A DNA stretch of 52,236 bases, from positions 1 through 52,236 of the forward strand of contig CAZMKO010000011.1 of the NCBI GenBank assembly GCA_964566965.1, read 5' to 3'. Source of the DNA: Oleiagrimonas sp964566965. Its GTDB lineage: Bacteria > Pseudomonadota > Gammaproteobacteria > Xanthomonadales > Rhodanobacteraceae. The notes under the pieces were generated by a model that was given only the letters and a program-made list of their open reading frames with translations, was not told the DNA's origin and ran no database searches. The first letter of the stretch is position 1, and each line of letters starts with the position of its first letter. A program made the position numbers and the translations under genes. Shown here one piece after another: positions 32,731 to 41,818 of this stretch.

Positions 32731-33704
32731 GCCGGCACGCTCCCGCCACGTTGCCGGCGCGCCAGCAACGTGGCGACAAACAGCAGCCACGCCGCCAGCA
32801 AGGGCCACATGAACAACTCGCGCCGTGGACGCAGTGGCCGCCCCTGCTGCGGCAGCGGCTCCAGGGCGTCGATGCGGCGGTAGGCATGCGCCAGCTGGTC
32901 GGCGTCCGCGGCCCGGAAATAGGCCCCGCCGGTAGCCTTGGCGATGGATGTGAGTGTGTGCTCGTCCAGCTGCGCCGGCACCGCCGGAAGCATCATGCCC
33001 AGCCAGTCACCGGCCGCGCGCCCATCGCCGCCCATGCCGATAACGTAGACCCGCACGCCGGCGGCGGCGGCGATTTTCGCGGCCTGCACGGGGGCCATGC
33101 TGCCGGCGTTGTTGACTCCGTCGGTGAGCAGCACCAGCACGCGCGACCGGGCCGGCAAGCGACGCAGCCGTTTCACCGCCACCGCGATGGCATCGCCGAT
33201 GGCGGTCTGACGACCGGCCAGGCCCACCGCCGAGCCGCGCAGCTGCGCCTGCACCGCGTCCAGATCGTAGGTCACGGGCGTGACCAGGTAGGCGTGGCTG
33301 CCGAACAGCACCAACCCCAGACGGTCGCCCTGACGCCGGGTGATGAAGTCGCCGACGATCGACTCCACCGCCTGGAAGCGCGTCACCGGCCGGTCGTCCA
33401 GGCGCATGTCGCGTATCGCCATGGAGCCGGAAATGTCCACTGCCAGCATCATGGAACGTCCGCTGTGCATGGCCGGTTGCGGTGGACCCACCCATTGCGG
33501 CCGCGCGGCGGCCAGCAGCAACAGCAGCCATACCACGACCGGCCCCGCCCACCGCGCACGCAACCGGGTGCCGCCGGGCGGTTCCGTGCCGACCTGCCAT
33601 GGCAAGCGCAGTGCTCGTGGCGGCGGTGCCGGAGGCAACCAGCGACGGCACAGCCACGGCAACGGCAGCAGCAGGAACACCCAGGGCCAGGCCAGCTCAG
33701 GCAT
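32727..33704 (-). CDS. batA: BatA-like VWA-domain membrane protein
   Basis: A 325-aa protein with N-terminal membrane helices (about 5-20 and 54-68), a von Willebrand A domain with an intact MIDAS (D90-I-S92-G-S94, followed later by GLAGRQTAIGDAI and LTDGVNNAG) and a C-terminal helix (LFMWPLLAAWLLFVATLLAR). VWA domains of this type bind partner proteins in a metal-dependent way; here the likely partners are the other Bat proteins and the MoxR ATPase. The ATG at 33704 overlaps the preceding gene by eight bases, and the stop overlaps the next start by four, showing tight coupling. Confidence 0.9.
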   Translation of the reverse strand: MPELAWPWVFLLLPLPWLCRRWLPPAPPPRALRLPWQVGTEPPGGTRLRARWAGPVVVWLLLLLAAARPQWVGPPQPAMHSGRSMMLAVDISGSMAIRDMRLDDRPVTRFQAVESIVGDFITRRQGDRLGLVLFGSHAYLVTPVTYDLDAVQAQLRGSAVGLAGRQTAIGDAIAVAVKRLRRLPARSRVLVLLTDGVNNAGSMAPVQAAKIAAAAGVRVYVIGMGGDGRAAGDWLGMMLPAVPAQLDEHTLTSIAKATGGAYFRAADADQLAHAYRRIDALEPLPQQGRPLRPRRELFMWPLLAAWLLFVATLLARRQRGGSVPA

Positions 33705-34176
33705 GCCGCCTCCGAGGACGCCACAGCAGGCATCGCAGAACCCGCCGCGCCGCGTCGGCGAGACGCGCCGCGTCCAGGTCGGCATTGGCGCGGTACATGA
33801 TGTCATCCAGCGAACGCAGGGTATCGACCCTGCCGGTGTCGTCGACCCGCCCCTGCACGGCGTCCCACCAGGCCTCGCCATGCAGCCGCAACAGGGTCGG
33901 AGCATCCTCGCGCACCGCACGGCGCAGCAGGGCCGACACGCCGGCGGCAAATTCCGCGCCGTCGTGATCGCGGGCGTATTGCCGCTGCAGCGCGTCGAGC
34001 TCGGCGACGGCCTGACGCCACTGGCGCCGGCGGCGGCGCTGCCGCCAGCGCCGCCAGGCCAGCCACCCGCCCAGACCCAACACCACACCAGCCAGCAACC
34101 ACCAGCCCGGCGCCGGCGGCCAGGCGTCGGGAGCCGGCACGTGAATAGGCCGCAATGTCGGGCCGGGCGCCGGCAT
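33697..34176 (-). CDS. DUF4381 protein of the bat operon
   Basis: A 159-aa protein with one transmembrane helix near residues 24-42 (APGWWLLAGVVLGLGGWLAW), followed by a very arginine-rich stretch (RRWRQRRRRRQWRQ) and a helical cytoplasmic part (FAAGVSALLRRAVRE...LHGEAWWDAV). The proline-rich N-terminus (LRPIHVPAPDAWPPAPGWW) is typical of DUF4381 proteins found between the DUF58 and BatA genes. The function is unknown; context ties it to the MoxR-Bat complex. The ATG at 34176 shares one base with the stop of the DUF58 gene (TGATG). Confidence 0.85.
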   Translation of the reverse strand: MPAPGPTLRPIHVPAPDAWPPAPGWWLLAGVVLGLGGWLAWRRWRQRRRRRQWRQAVAELDALQRQYARDHDGAEFAAGVSALLRRAVREDAPTLLRLHGEAWWDAVQGRVDDTGRVDTLRSLDDIMYRANADLDAARLADAARRVLRCLLWRPRRRHA

Positions 34177-35096
34177 CACGAACGTTCCACCAATGCGCGC
34201 ACGCCGTCCCACGGATCCTGCACGGTGGTCAGCGTGGCCACCGGGATGTCGAGGGCGGCACCGGCCGCGCGCATGCGTTCGGCCGGCGTCTGCATCGCCT
34301 CGCGAAACGCGGTGCGTGCCGCGTTGCCGGTCAGGTCCAGCCGGGTGGTACGGTCGCCGACCTGCAGCGGGTACACGCCGGGCGGCGGCGCATCCTGTTC
34401 CAGCGCATCGACCACCAGCAGTACGGACAACCGCGCCCGCCGGCGCCACGCCGCCAGCGTGGCTTGCAAGCGCGGACCGGCGCAGCGTCCGTCGGTCAGC
34501 AACACGATGCGGCTGCCGCCTCCCGCCAGCGGACGCAAGCGTGCGAGGGCATCGGCCAGCGGCTCGGGCCGCGCGTCGTCGCGGGCCTCGTCCCAGCGCG
34601 CCAGCGCCCCACATACCGCCAGCGCACCACGTCGCTGCGCCACCGCCGACAGCGCTTGGCGGCATGTGCCGAATGCCATGGCCCCGACACGGCCGCCGGT
34701 GTGTGCGGTACGCCAGGCCAGCAGTGCCGCCGCGCGGGCAGCCTGGACCGACTTGAAACAGCCGCGGGTCGCAAAACGCATGCTCGGATGATGGTCCAGC
34801 AGCAACATGAGCTTGTGGTCGCGCTCCTCGTGGAACACTTTGGTATGCGGCCGGCCACTGCGTGCTGTCAGGCGCCAATCGAGATGGCGCGCATCGTCGC
34901 CGCTCTGGTAGGCGCGCGACTCCAGATAATCCATGCCACGACCACGGCGCACGCCGGCATGTATCCCCGCCAGAGTGGCCGCTGGCCGACCGGCCCGATG
35001 TCGACCTCGGCGCACCGCCGCCTCCAGCGCCACCAGGTCGCCAAGCCGCACGTGGACGCGCGTGTCGATCGGGTCGGAGCGATTGCCGTGGGTCAT
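34176..35096 (-). CDS. DUF58 protein of the bat operon
   Basis: A 306-aa soluble protein with the DUF58 signature SRAYQSGDDARHLDWRLTAR (residues about 60-79), where the R-x-Y-x2-GD-x2-R-x2-DW core is present. It is followed by a degenerate VWA-like strand (LMLLLDHHPSMRF). Proteins of this family act with MoxR ATPases. The ATG at 35096 has a weak GGCGAG sequence; a GTG at 35114, six codons earlier, has GGGGA upstream and is a fair alternative. It lies 33 bases after moxR. Confidence 0.87.
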   Translation of the reverse strand: MTHGNRSDPIDTRVHVRLGDLVALEAAVRRGRHRAGRPAATLAGIHAGVRRGRGMDYLESRAYQSGDDARHLDWRLTARSGRPHTKVFHEERDHKLMLLLDHHPSMRFATRGCFKSVQAARAAALLAWRTAHTGGRVGAMAFGTCRQALSAVAQRRGALAVCGALARWDEARDDARPEPLADALARLRPLAGGGSRIVLLTDGRCAGPRLQATLAAWRRRARLSVLLVVDALEQDAPPPGVYPLQVGDRTTRLDLTGNAARTAFREAMQTPAERMRAAGAALDIPVATLTTVQDPWDGVRALVERS

Positions 35097-35129
35097 GAGC
35101 ACTCGCCGAAACACGCCATCCCCGCCACC

Positions 35130-36128
35130 TCAGGGCAGCGGCACACGGTCCAGCAACCGGTCGATGATGGTGTCGGCACGGATACCGTCGGCCTCGGCCT
35201 CGTAACTGGGCAGCACGCGGTGACGCAGCACGTCGTGGGCCACGCCCTGCACGTCGTCGGGGAGTACGTGATCACGACCGTCCAGCCACGCCCGCGCCCG
35301 CGCGCAGCGGTCCAGTGCCATGCTGGCACGCGGACTGGCACCCCAGGCGATCCAGCGGCCCAGCTCGGGGTCGTGGCGCGCGGCATCGCGGGTGACCAGC
35401 ACCAGCTCGGTCAGATACCGTTCCAGCGCCTCGGCCATGTGCACGTCCAGCACCGCCTCGCGCGCCGCGAAAATGGCGTCCTGGTCCAGCACCCGTGCCA
35501 CCGGCTCGGGAGAATGCAGACGCTCGCGCGCCTGGCGCCGGGACAGGGCCAGGATGGCCTGTTCGGCGCCCGCGTCCGGATACCCGACCACCACGTGCAT
35601 CAGAAAACGGTCCAGCTGCGCCTCGGGCAGTGCGTACGTACCCTCGTGCTCGATGGGATTTTGCGTGGCCATCACCAGGAACAGCCGCGGCAACGGCCAA
35701 CTGCGCCGGCCGATGGTGACCTGACGCTCGGCCATGGCCTCCAGCAACGCCGACTGCACCTTGGCCGGTGCGCGGTTGACCTCGTCGGCCAGCACGATAT
35801 GGCGGAACAGCGGCCCCGGCTCGAACTCGAAGCGCCCGCTGTCGGGGCGCAGCACGTCGGTACCGGTAAGGTCGGCCGGCAACAGGTCCGGCGTGAACTG
35901 GATACGGTGGAAGCCCGCCTCGATGCGCTGCGCCAGCGCCTTGACGGCCGTGGTCTTGGCCAGGCCCGGCGCGCCCTCCACCAGCAAATGCCCGTCGGCG
36001 AGCAACGCGGTCAGCAGGCAATCGACCAGATGTGGCTGGCCGATGATGGCCTGCCCGAGTTCGTCGCGCAGGCGCCCGAAGGCACGCTGCAGCTGGGTGT
36101 GGCGGGACGGGGTCTGGACTTCGGTCAT
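35130..36128 (-). CDS. MoxR-family AAA+ ATPase
   Basis: A 332-aa AAA+ ATPase, first gene of the bat operon. Walker A is GAPGLAKTT (52-60), Walker B with the family extension is LADEVNRAPAKVQSALLEAM (113-132), and sensor 1 lies in ATQNPIEHEGTYALPEAQLDR. MoxR proteins act as chaperone-like remodelers, usually with VWA-domain partners, here the DUF58, BatA and BatB proteins. The ATG at 36128 (MTEVQTPSRHTQL) is chosen; the longer frame upstream is rich in unlikely residues. No strong ribosome-binding site is visible. Confidence 0.92.
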   Translation of the reverse strand: MTEVQTPSRHTQLQRAFGRLRDELGQAIIGQPHLVDCLLTALLADGHLLVEGAPGLAKTTAVKALAQRIEAGFHRIQFTPDLLPADLTGTDVLRPDSGRFEFEPGPLFRHIVLADEVNRAPAKVQSALLEAMAERQVTIGRRSWPLPRLFLVMATQNPIEHEGTYALPEAQLDRFLMHVVVGYPDAGAEQAILALSRRQARERLHSPEPVARVLDQDAIFAAREAVLDVHMAEALERYLTELVLVTRDAARHDPELGRWIAWGASPRASMALDRCARARAWLDGRDHVLPDDVQGVAHDVLRHRVLPSYEAEADGIRADTIIDRLLDRVPLP

Positions 36129-36209
36129 GCGTCGGCGCGCTTCCGTTCTGTGTGTCGCGTCCTGTGACCGCAACGCGGCGGGAAAGTTTGCATGGGGCGG
36201 ATGAAACAA

Positions 36210-36243
36210 GGCCTCCGCCGGCACAGCTGTCCGGTCGGAGGCC
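36210..36243 (-). terminator. Possible terminator hairpin after pilQ
   Basis: GGCCTCCGCCGG (36210-36221) pairs with CCGGTCGGAGGCC (36231-36243) with one mismatch. The minus-strand downstream sequence is CTTGTTTC, so the T tract is weak. A second GC hairpin (36250-36257 with 36264-36271) lies nearer to the stop codon. Confidence 0.45.
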
Positions 36244-36294
36244 CGATACGGGGCGGCATGACGGCCGCCCCGGAATGCATCCCCGGTCGCCCGG

Positions 36295-38475
36295 TCAGTT
36301 CAGGCTCTCGGTAAGGATACGGGGGGTGACGAAGATCAGCAATTCGGCCTTGGAGTTGCTCTTCTGCGTACGCCGGAACAGGGCGCCCAGGATCGGGATG
36401 TCGCCCAGGCCCGGCACCTTGGTCACGTTGTTGTTCTTGTTGATCTCGTAGATACCACCCAGGACCACCGTCTGACCATTGTCGACCAGCACCGAGGTGT
36501 TGAGCGAACGATGGTTGAGCAGGGGCACCTGACCGCCACCCGGGTTGTCGATGAACCGATCGAAGGCATCCTTGGTGACATTGATCTTCATGAACACGCG
36601 CTTGTCGGCGGTGATGGTCGGGGTGACCTTCAACTCCAGGACCGCGTCCTTGAACTGCACCGTGGGAATCGCGGTGCCGCCCTGGGTGCCGCCCTGCACG
36701 GTCACGTAACCGATCTGCTGACCCTGCTGGATGTCCGCCTCCTGCTGATTGGCGGTGATCACGCGCGGGCTGGAGATGATCTCGGTGCGACCCTCGGTCT
36801 GGGCGGCCTGCAGTTCCAGGTCGACCAGGAAGTTGGAGCCGAGAATGGCCAGCGCCGCACTGCCGGCTGCATTATCAACCGGAAGATTGACGTTGTAGCC
36901 GCCCTCGCCCAGCTGCATGGTGACATCGTCGCCGTTGTGCAGGTCGATGCCCTGCTGGCCGGCGGTGTCGGCCGTGGGACCGGTGACGAAGCGGTTGTTG
37001 CCGTTGCTGCTGGTCTGCCAGGCCTGCACGCCCCAGCGCACGCCGAGGTCACGCGCGAAGTTGTCGGTGGCGGCGACGATGCGGGCCTCGATCAGTACCT
37101 GCTGCACGGGACGGTCCAGCATGGCGACCAGGTTCTTGATCTCGCGGATCTTCTTGGGTGTGTCGTTGATGAGCAGCGTGTTGGTGCGCTCGTCGTAGGA
37201 CACGCTGCCACGCGGCGACAGGAAACCGCGGGAGTTGTTCTGCCCGCCGCCGCCACCGCCCTGGCCGCTCTTGGCGCCGGAAGTCAGCAGCTCGGCGATT
37301 TCCTTGGCCTTGCCGTAGCTGATGGCCACGTAGGCGGCTTCCAGTTCCGCCGAATTGGCGGCCTTCAGGCGCGCGTCGGCCAGGCTCTGCTCGTATTGCG
37401 CCAGGTCACCCTGCGGCGCGATCCAGATCACGTTGCCGTTGCGGCGCTTGTCCAGCCCCTTGGCACGCAGAATCACGTCCAAGGCCTGATCCCAGGGCAC
37501 GTTGTCCAGGCGCAGCGTGATCGAACCCTGCACGCTGTCGGCGGCCACGATGTTCAGCTGCGAATGCTCGGCGATCAGCTGCAATGCCGAACGTACCGGA
37601 ATGTCCTGGAAATTGAAGGTGACGCGCTTGCCGACGTAGGTCTTTTTCTTCTCGGCCTCGTCGTCCTTCTTCTTCTCCGGCTTGCGCGCCACTTCCACCA
37701 CCAGGCGCTTGCCGTTGTTGTAGGACGAGGCGACGACCTTGCCGCTGACATCCAGCGTCATGGTGGCGCCGCCCTGCGAACCGGAGGCGGTGTCGATGGT
37801 GTTGACCGGCGTCGCGAAATCGGTCACGTCCAACCGTTTGGCGAATTTTTCGGGCACACGCACACCATTCAGACGTATCACCACACGGCCGTCATGCTGT
37901 TCGACATGCGAGTCCATCCCGTTGCCGGTGAAGTCGACCAGTACGCGGCCCTGGCCTTCCTTGCCACGACGGAAGTCGACACGCGAGATCTCCGCGTTGC
38001 CGGCCCGGGTCGGCAGCGCCTTGCTGGGATCGATGGTGGTCGCGTGCGTGCCGGTGTCGTTGTCCAGCCCGTTGGAGACGGTCAGGCGCAGAGTCTGGCC
38101 ATCCACCTGCGAGTGGTAGCTGGCTGGCCGCAGCAGGTCGACCACCACGCGCGTGCGGCCGCCGGCGGAAACCACCGTCAACCCGGACGTGGCACCGACG
38201 CCGATGTCCTCGCGCTTCTTGCCGACGCCGTTGGTGGTGTCGGCGAAGTCGACCGCGATGCGCGGCGGCTCGTTGGTGCTGAACACCTTCGGCTGCGGCA
38301 CCGGGCCGCCGGAGAAGGTCAGGTTCAATTGCACCCGCCCGCCCGGCAGCTCCTCATGGCTGACCGAGTCGAGCGTGGTGGCGGCCGCCGCGGTGCCGGC
38401 AAACGCCAGGGCCAGAAGGACGAGCACGCCGGAGAGCAGGGCCCGCCCGCGAAGATGAATGGTTGATATGCGCAT
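36295..38475 (-). CDS. pilQ: Type IV pilus secretin PilQ
   Basis: A 726-aa outer-membrane secretin through which the type IV pilus passes. A signal peptide (1-31, LVLLALAFAGTAAA) precedes AMIN domains (about 35-260), a lysine-rich linker (RKPEKKKDDEAEKKK), the secretin/STN short domain (VTFNFQDIPVRSALQLIAEH), an N1-type domain (EAAYVAISYGKAKEIAELL) and the secretin core. The core includes VLIEARIVAATDNFARDLGV and NTSVLVDNGQTVVLGGIYE, and ends FVTPRILTESLN. The ATG at 38475 is chosen for its signal peptide. It is the last gene of pilMNOPQ, 22 bases after pilP. Confidence 0.96.
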   Translation of the reverse strand: MRISTIHLRGRALLSGVLVLLALAFAGTAAAATTLDSVSHEELPGGRVQLNLTFSGGPVPQPKVFSTNEPPRIAVDFADTTNGVGKKREDIGVGATSGLTVVSAGGRTRVVVDLLRPASYHSQVDGQTLRLTVSNGLDNDTGTHATTIDPSKALPTRAGNAEISRVDFRRGKEGQGRVLVDFTGNGMDSHVEQHDGRVVIRLNGVRVPEKFAKRLDVTDFATPVNTIDTASGSQGGATMTLDVSGKVVASSYNNGKRLVVEVARKPEKKKDDEAEKKKTYVGKRVTFNFQDIPVRSALQLIAEHSQLNIVAADSVQGSITLRLDNVPWDQALDVILRAKGLDKRRNGNVIWIAPQGDLAQYEQSLADARLKAANSAELEAAYVAISYGKAKEIAELLTSGAKSGQGGGGGGQNNSRGFLSPRGSVSYDERTNTLLINDTPKKIREIKNLVAMLDRPVQQVLIEARIVAATDNFARDLGVRWGVQAWQTSSNGNNRFVTGPTADTAGQQGIDLHNGDDVTMQLGEGGYNVNLPVDNAAGSAALAILGSNFLVDLELQAAQTEGRTEIISSPRVITANQQEADIQQGQQIGYVTVQGGTQGGTAIPTVQFKDAVLELKVTPTITADKRVFMKINVTKDAFDRFIDNPGGGQVPLLNHRSLNTSVLVDNGQTVVLGGIYEINKNNNVTKVPGLGDIPILGALFRRTQKSNSKAELLIFVTPRILTESLN

Positions 38476-38497
38476 GTACTTCACCCCCGAAAACTCC

Positions 38498-39025
38498 TCA
38501 TTGCGTGCTGAGCGCGATGCTCGCCTTGCGTTCCATCCAGCCGCCGTTCCCGTTGGGAACCAGTTCGACCAGCTTGACCTGGTCCTCGTCGATGCCGGTG
38601 ACGCGGCCATAGTTTTGTCCCATGTATTGGTTGACGCGGACGCGGTGAATCTTCTTGCCCGGATCCTGGATCAGAGCCACGATGTGGTTGCCGGCGCCGA
38701 TGGTGCCGACCATCTTCAGGCTGTCCAGCGCGAACTGCTCCAGCGGCTGACGTGGTCGGTCCTGGTCCGGATGCGGTCCGTTTTGCTGCTGTTGCGCCTG
38801 GTTGGCCGACACGCCCGGGGCGAACGGATCGCGCTTGCCCTGGTCGTCGTAGACGAAGGTCTCGAAGGTCTTGATCACCGGCAGCGGTTCCAGCGGCGCG
38901 CCCTTCTTGGCTTTTTCCTTGGCGACCCACTGGTGCACGTCGGCCGTGCCCTTGGTGCAACCGGCCATCACGGCCAACGCGAGGGGCAGTGCCAGCCAGC
39001 GCAGTTGTGTCATCGGCTTGCTCAT
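38498..39025 (-). CDS. pilP: Type IV pilus inner-membrane lipoprotein PilP
   Basis: A 175-aa lipoprotein. The lipobox LALAVMAGC places the acylated cysteine at 23. A disordered linker (including ANQAQQQQNGPHPDQDRPRQ) leads to the small beta-domain that binds PilQ (LKMVGTIGAGNHIVALIQDP). PilP joins the PilMNO inner-membrane platform to the secretin. The ATG at 39025 overlaps the pilO stop by four bases (ATGA). Confidence 0.95.
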   Translation of the reverse strand: MSKPMTQLRWLALPLALAVMAGCTKGTADVHQWVAKEKAKKGAPLEPLPVIKTFETFVYDDQGKRDPFAPGVSANQAQQQQNGPHPDQDRPRQPLEQFALDSLKMVGTIGAGNHIVALIQDPGKKIHRVRVNQYMGQNYGRVTGIDEDQVKLVELVPNGNGGWMERKASIALSTQ

Positions 39026-39663
39026 TTCTTGCCTCCGGCCTGATCCTTGTCCGCCTCGGCATCGACGTCGTCATCGAGGTAGCGGTAGGTCTTGACCGTG
39101 CCCTGCAGCACCAGCCGGTTGTCGCCGGACTTGGCATCCACCGGCGTCAGCGACACGTCGTGCATGGTCAGGATCACCACGCGCGGCAACGAGGCCACGT
39201 CGCTGATGAAGGTGCCGAACTGGTGGTAGGTGCCGATCATCTTGATCTTGATCGGTTCCTCGGCGTAGAACTCCTTGGGAATCTCGCGTTCGGGCTGGAA
39301 CAGCTCGGTGTCGATGCCGGCCGCCAGCGCGGTCTGCGAGATGTCCACCAGCAACTGCGGCATCTCGGTCTTGCCGGGCAGCTGACGCAACAGCTGGCGC
39401 AGCATGTCCTGCATGTCGGCCAATTGTTTCTTCAGCGCTTCCAGGTTCACCGCCTGGGCCTGCTTCTTGGCGAATTCCTGCTTCAGCGTGACTTCCTGGC
39501 GGGCCTTGCTTTCCAGGTCGTCCTGCTGGTTGCTGACCTTGAAGTACCAGCCGGCCAGGATCACCACGGCGAACAGCAGCACCATGAAGAAGATCTTCAC
39601 CGAGCGCGGCCAGCCGCCGACGTTGTTGCGGTCGAGGTTGCGGAGGTCGTCGAAAAACTTCAT
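39022..39663 (-). CDS. pilO: Type IV pilus alignment protein PilO
   Basis: A 213-aa bitopic protein: a short cytoplasmic N-terminus (MKFFDDLRNLDRNNVGGWPR), one transmembrane helix (about 24-41), a periplasmic coiled coil (about 45-95) and a ferredoxin-like domain (KIKMIGTYHQFGTFISDVAS). It forms a heterodimer with PilN in the pilus alignment complex. It overlaps pilN at its start and pilP at its stop, four bases each. Confidence 0.95.
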   Translation of the reverse strand: MKFFDDLRNLDRNNVGGWPRSVKIFFMVLLFAVVILAGWYFKVSNQQDDLESKARQEVTLKQEFAKKQAQAVNLEALKKQLADMQDMLRQLLRQLPGKTEMPQLLVDISQTALAAGIDTELFQPEREIPKEFYAEEPIKIKMIGTYHQFGTFISDVASLPRVVILTMHDVSLTPVDAKSGDNRLVLQGTVKTYRYLDDDVDAEADKDQAGGKK

Positions 39664-40412
39664 GCCTTGGCCTCCTTGTCACCCGCGTCTTTCACCTTGG
39701 CGTGATCGGTGTCGTCGTGGCCGGCCCTGTCCTCGACACTTTCCACGCGCACGCGGGTGTCGAACAACGACGAGGTGGCATTGGCCGGCGCGGCGGTCGC
39801 ATCCGCCCGCTCGCCGGTGTCGGCATCGTCGTCATCGGCGGCGGCGTCCATCGCGGCGCGTTGCTCGTCGGTCGGCTTGCTGAGCGACATGTCCAGACCG
39901 AACGAGTACGGCGTGCGACTGCCGTCGTGCTTGTTCTCGGTTTTCTTGAGATCGGAGCGGCCCAGCCACGGCGAGGCATCCAGCTGCCGCATGTACTTGG
40001 CCACGCTGGCGTTGGATTCGGCCACGCCATCCAGTGCCAGGCGTTCGCCCTTCTGCGTCAAGGCGGTCAGACGTGCGCTGTCGGGAATGGCCTTCACCAT
40101 CTCGTCGAACAGGTGCACCATCTGCGAGCGGTTGGATTGCAGCTGTTCGATGATTTCCTTGCGCGCCAGCAATTGCGACCGGGTCTTTTCCAGGTCCTTG
40201 ATCTGCGTGATCTTGGCGTCGACCTGCTTGATCTGGCCTTTGAGGTAGGTGTTGCGGGCCTCCTGGTTGTCGATACGCTGACCCATCCAGAACACCCAGG
40301 CGAACAGCACCACCAAGGCGACCACCAGCACCAGGGCCAGTTGGCCGTAGAACTCCCGCTCGCGCTGCTTGCGCCGCTCGGCGCGCCACGGCAATAGGTT
40401 GATATGCGCCAT
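39660..40412 (-). CDS. pilN: Type IV pilus alignment protein PilN (with long acidic tail)
   Basis: A 250-aa bitopic protein. The N-terminal MAHINLLPWRAERRKQRERE motif binds PilM; one transmembrane helix (about 24-43), a coiled coil (about 45-95) and a ferredoxin-like fold (about 105-180) follow. The protein is longer than many PilN because of an extra C-terminal region of about 60 residues rich in Asp and Ala (AMDAAADDDDADTGERADAT). The ATG at 40412 shares one base with the pilM stop (TGATG). Confidence 0.94.
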   Translation of the reverse strand: MAHINLLPWRAERRKQREREFYGQLALVLVVALVVLFAWVFWMGQRIDNQEARNTYLKGQIKQVDAKITQIKDLEKTRSQLLARKEIIEQLQSNRSQMVHLFDEMVKAIPDSARLTALTQKGERLALDGVAESNASVAKYMRQLDASPWLGRSDLKKTENKHDGSRTPYSFGLDMSLSKPTDEQRAAMDAAADDDDADTGERADATAAPANATSSLFDTRVRVESVEDRAGHDDTDHAKVKDAGDKEAKA

Positions 40413-41467
40413 CAGTCGAAACTCCTCATGGCCAGACCGGCGGCGATCATCAACGCCGGGGCATCCTGGGACAGCTGCGCGCGCAGCCGCGAGGGCACCG
40501 CCATGCCGGCCAGCGGATTGGCCACGCAACACGGCACGTCAAGCTGCTCCTGAGCCATGTCGGCAAGACCCTCGACCGCGGCGCAACCGCCGGCCAGCAC
40601 CAGTTGGTCGACCTTGCTGTGTTCGCTGCTGGCATAGAAGAACTGCAGCAACCGGCTGATCTGCTGCATCACGGTTTCGCGGAACGGATCCAGCACTTCC
40701 ACCTCGTAGGTGTCCGGCAGTCCGCCGTGGATCTTGGCGCGCGCCGCGTCCTCCTGCGCCATGCCGTACTGGCGCATGATGGCGTCGGTCAGCTGCTTGC
40801 CGCCGAACGCCTGCTCGCGCGAATACACGGTGCGTTGGTTCTTGAGGACCGCCAGCGTGGTCATGGTTTCGCCGATGTCGACCACCGCCACCAGGGCGTC
40901 GCGCGGCACCGACAACTGGTCGCTGATCAAGCGGAAGGCGTTCTCCATCGCGAACGCCTCCACATCCATGACCTTGGTGGTCAGGCCGCCCAGATCCAGT
41001 GCCGCCACGCGCATGTCCACGTTCTCCGTGCGCGAGGCGGCCAACAGGATATTGTTCATTTCCGGGTTGTCGCGGACCGGCCCGATGACCTCGAAGTCGA
41101 GGCTGATTTCCTCGATCGGATACGGGATGTACTGGTTGGCCTCGACCTGGATCTGGCCTTCCAGATCTTCCTCGGACAACTCGGCCGGCATGGTGATCAC
41201 CTTGGTGATCACGGCCGAGCCGGCCACGGCCGCGGCCGCGTGCTTCAGCTTGCTGCCCGAACGCGACAGGGCGCGCCGCACGGCTTCGCCGACGGCCTCG
41301 ACCTCGACAATGTTCTTTTCCGTCACGGCATTGGGCGGCAGCGGCTCGACGGCGTAGTGTTCCACGCGGTAGCGGCTGCCGGAGCGGCCGAACTGCAACA
41401 ACCTGACAGCCGTGGAGCTGATGTCAACGCCAATCAACGGCGCTGCCTTGGGAGCGAACAAGCTCAC
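40412..41467 (-). CDS. pilM: Type IV pilus assembly protein PilM
   Basis: A 351-aa actin-like cytoplasmic protein that holds the PilN tail and links the pilus machine to its cytoplasmic motors. Signatures are IGVDISSTAVRLLQF (12-26), VDIGETMTTLAVL, FGGKQLTDAIMRQYG and VLAGGCAAVEGLADM. The start is GTG at 41467, three bases after a GGGGGA sequence. It is first in the pilMNOPQ operon and divergent from mrcA, the standard arrangement in gammaproteobacteria. Confidence 0.95.
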   Translation of the reverse strand: MSLFAPKAAPLIGVDISSTAVRLLQFGRSGSRYRVEHYAVEPLPPNAVTEKNIVEVEAVGEAVRRALSRSGSKLKHAAAAVAGSAVITKVITMPAELSEEDLEGQIQVEANQYIPYPIEEISLDFEVIGPVRDNPEMNNILLAASRTENVDMRVAALDLGGLTTKVMDVEAFAMENAFRLISDQLSVPRDALVAVVDIGETMTTLAVLKNQRTVYSREQAFGGKQLTDAIMRQYGMAQEDAARAKIHGGLPDTYEVEVLDPFRETVMQQISRLLQFFYASSEHSKVDQLVLAGGCAAVEGLADMAQEQLDVPCCVANPLAGMAVPSRLRAQLSQDAPALMIAAGLAMRSFD

Positions 41468-41505
41468 GATTCCCCCTTCCCCGACGCGATCTTACGAGAC
41501 AAAGA

Positions 41506-41534
41506 TACGTACCCACGTTAGATAGCAGACTCAA
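41506..41534 (-). promoter_or_regulatory. Possible promoter of pilMNOPQ
   Basis: On the minus strand TTGAGT (41529-41534) and TACGTA (41506-41511) are separated by 17 bases, ending about 40 bases before the pilM GTG. The -10 match is poor. It lies in the 350-base space between pilM and the chosen mrcA start. Confidence 0.3.
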
Positions 41535-41818
41535 CAAACCGGCAACAACCCCGGCCCGTTGCAACGGCGAACTGCATCACACAAGCCCGCCATGCAAGGC
41601 CGGAACCGCATCAGGGTGGCAAACGCGGACGTGATGCGCGGCACCGACCAACGGCCGGTTTTGCGTTGCCGCGCACACCTTGCATGCCTTGACGCCCCTG
41701 TTCCGGTTTCTCCCGGGCTGCCTCGCCCCTATACTGTTTCGATCACGGGCAGCGCGATGTGAACAGTAACCGCACGAGGCGCCTGCCGACCTTGAATCCC
41801 ATCACAACTCACGCGCCC

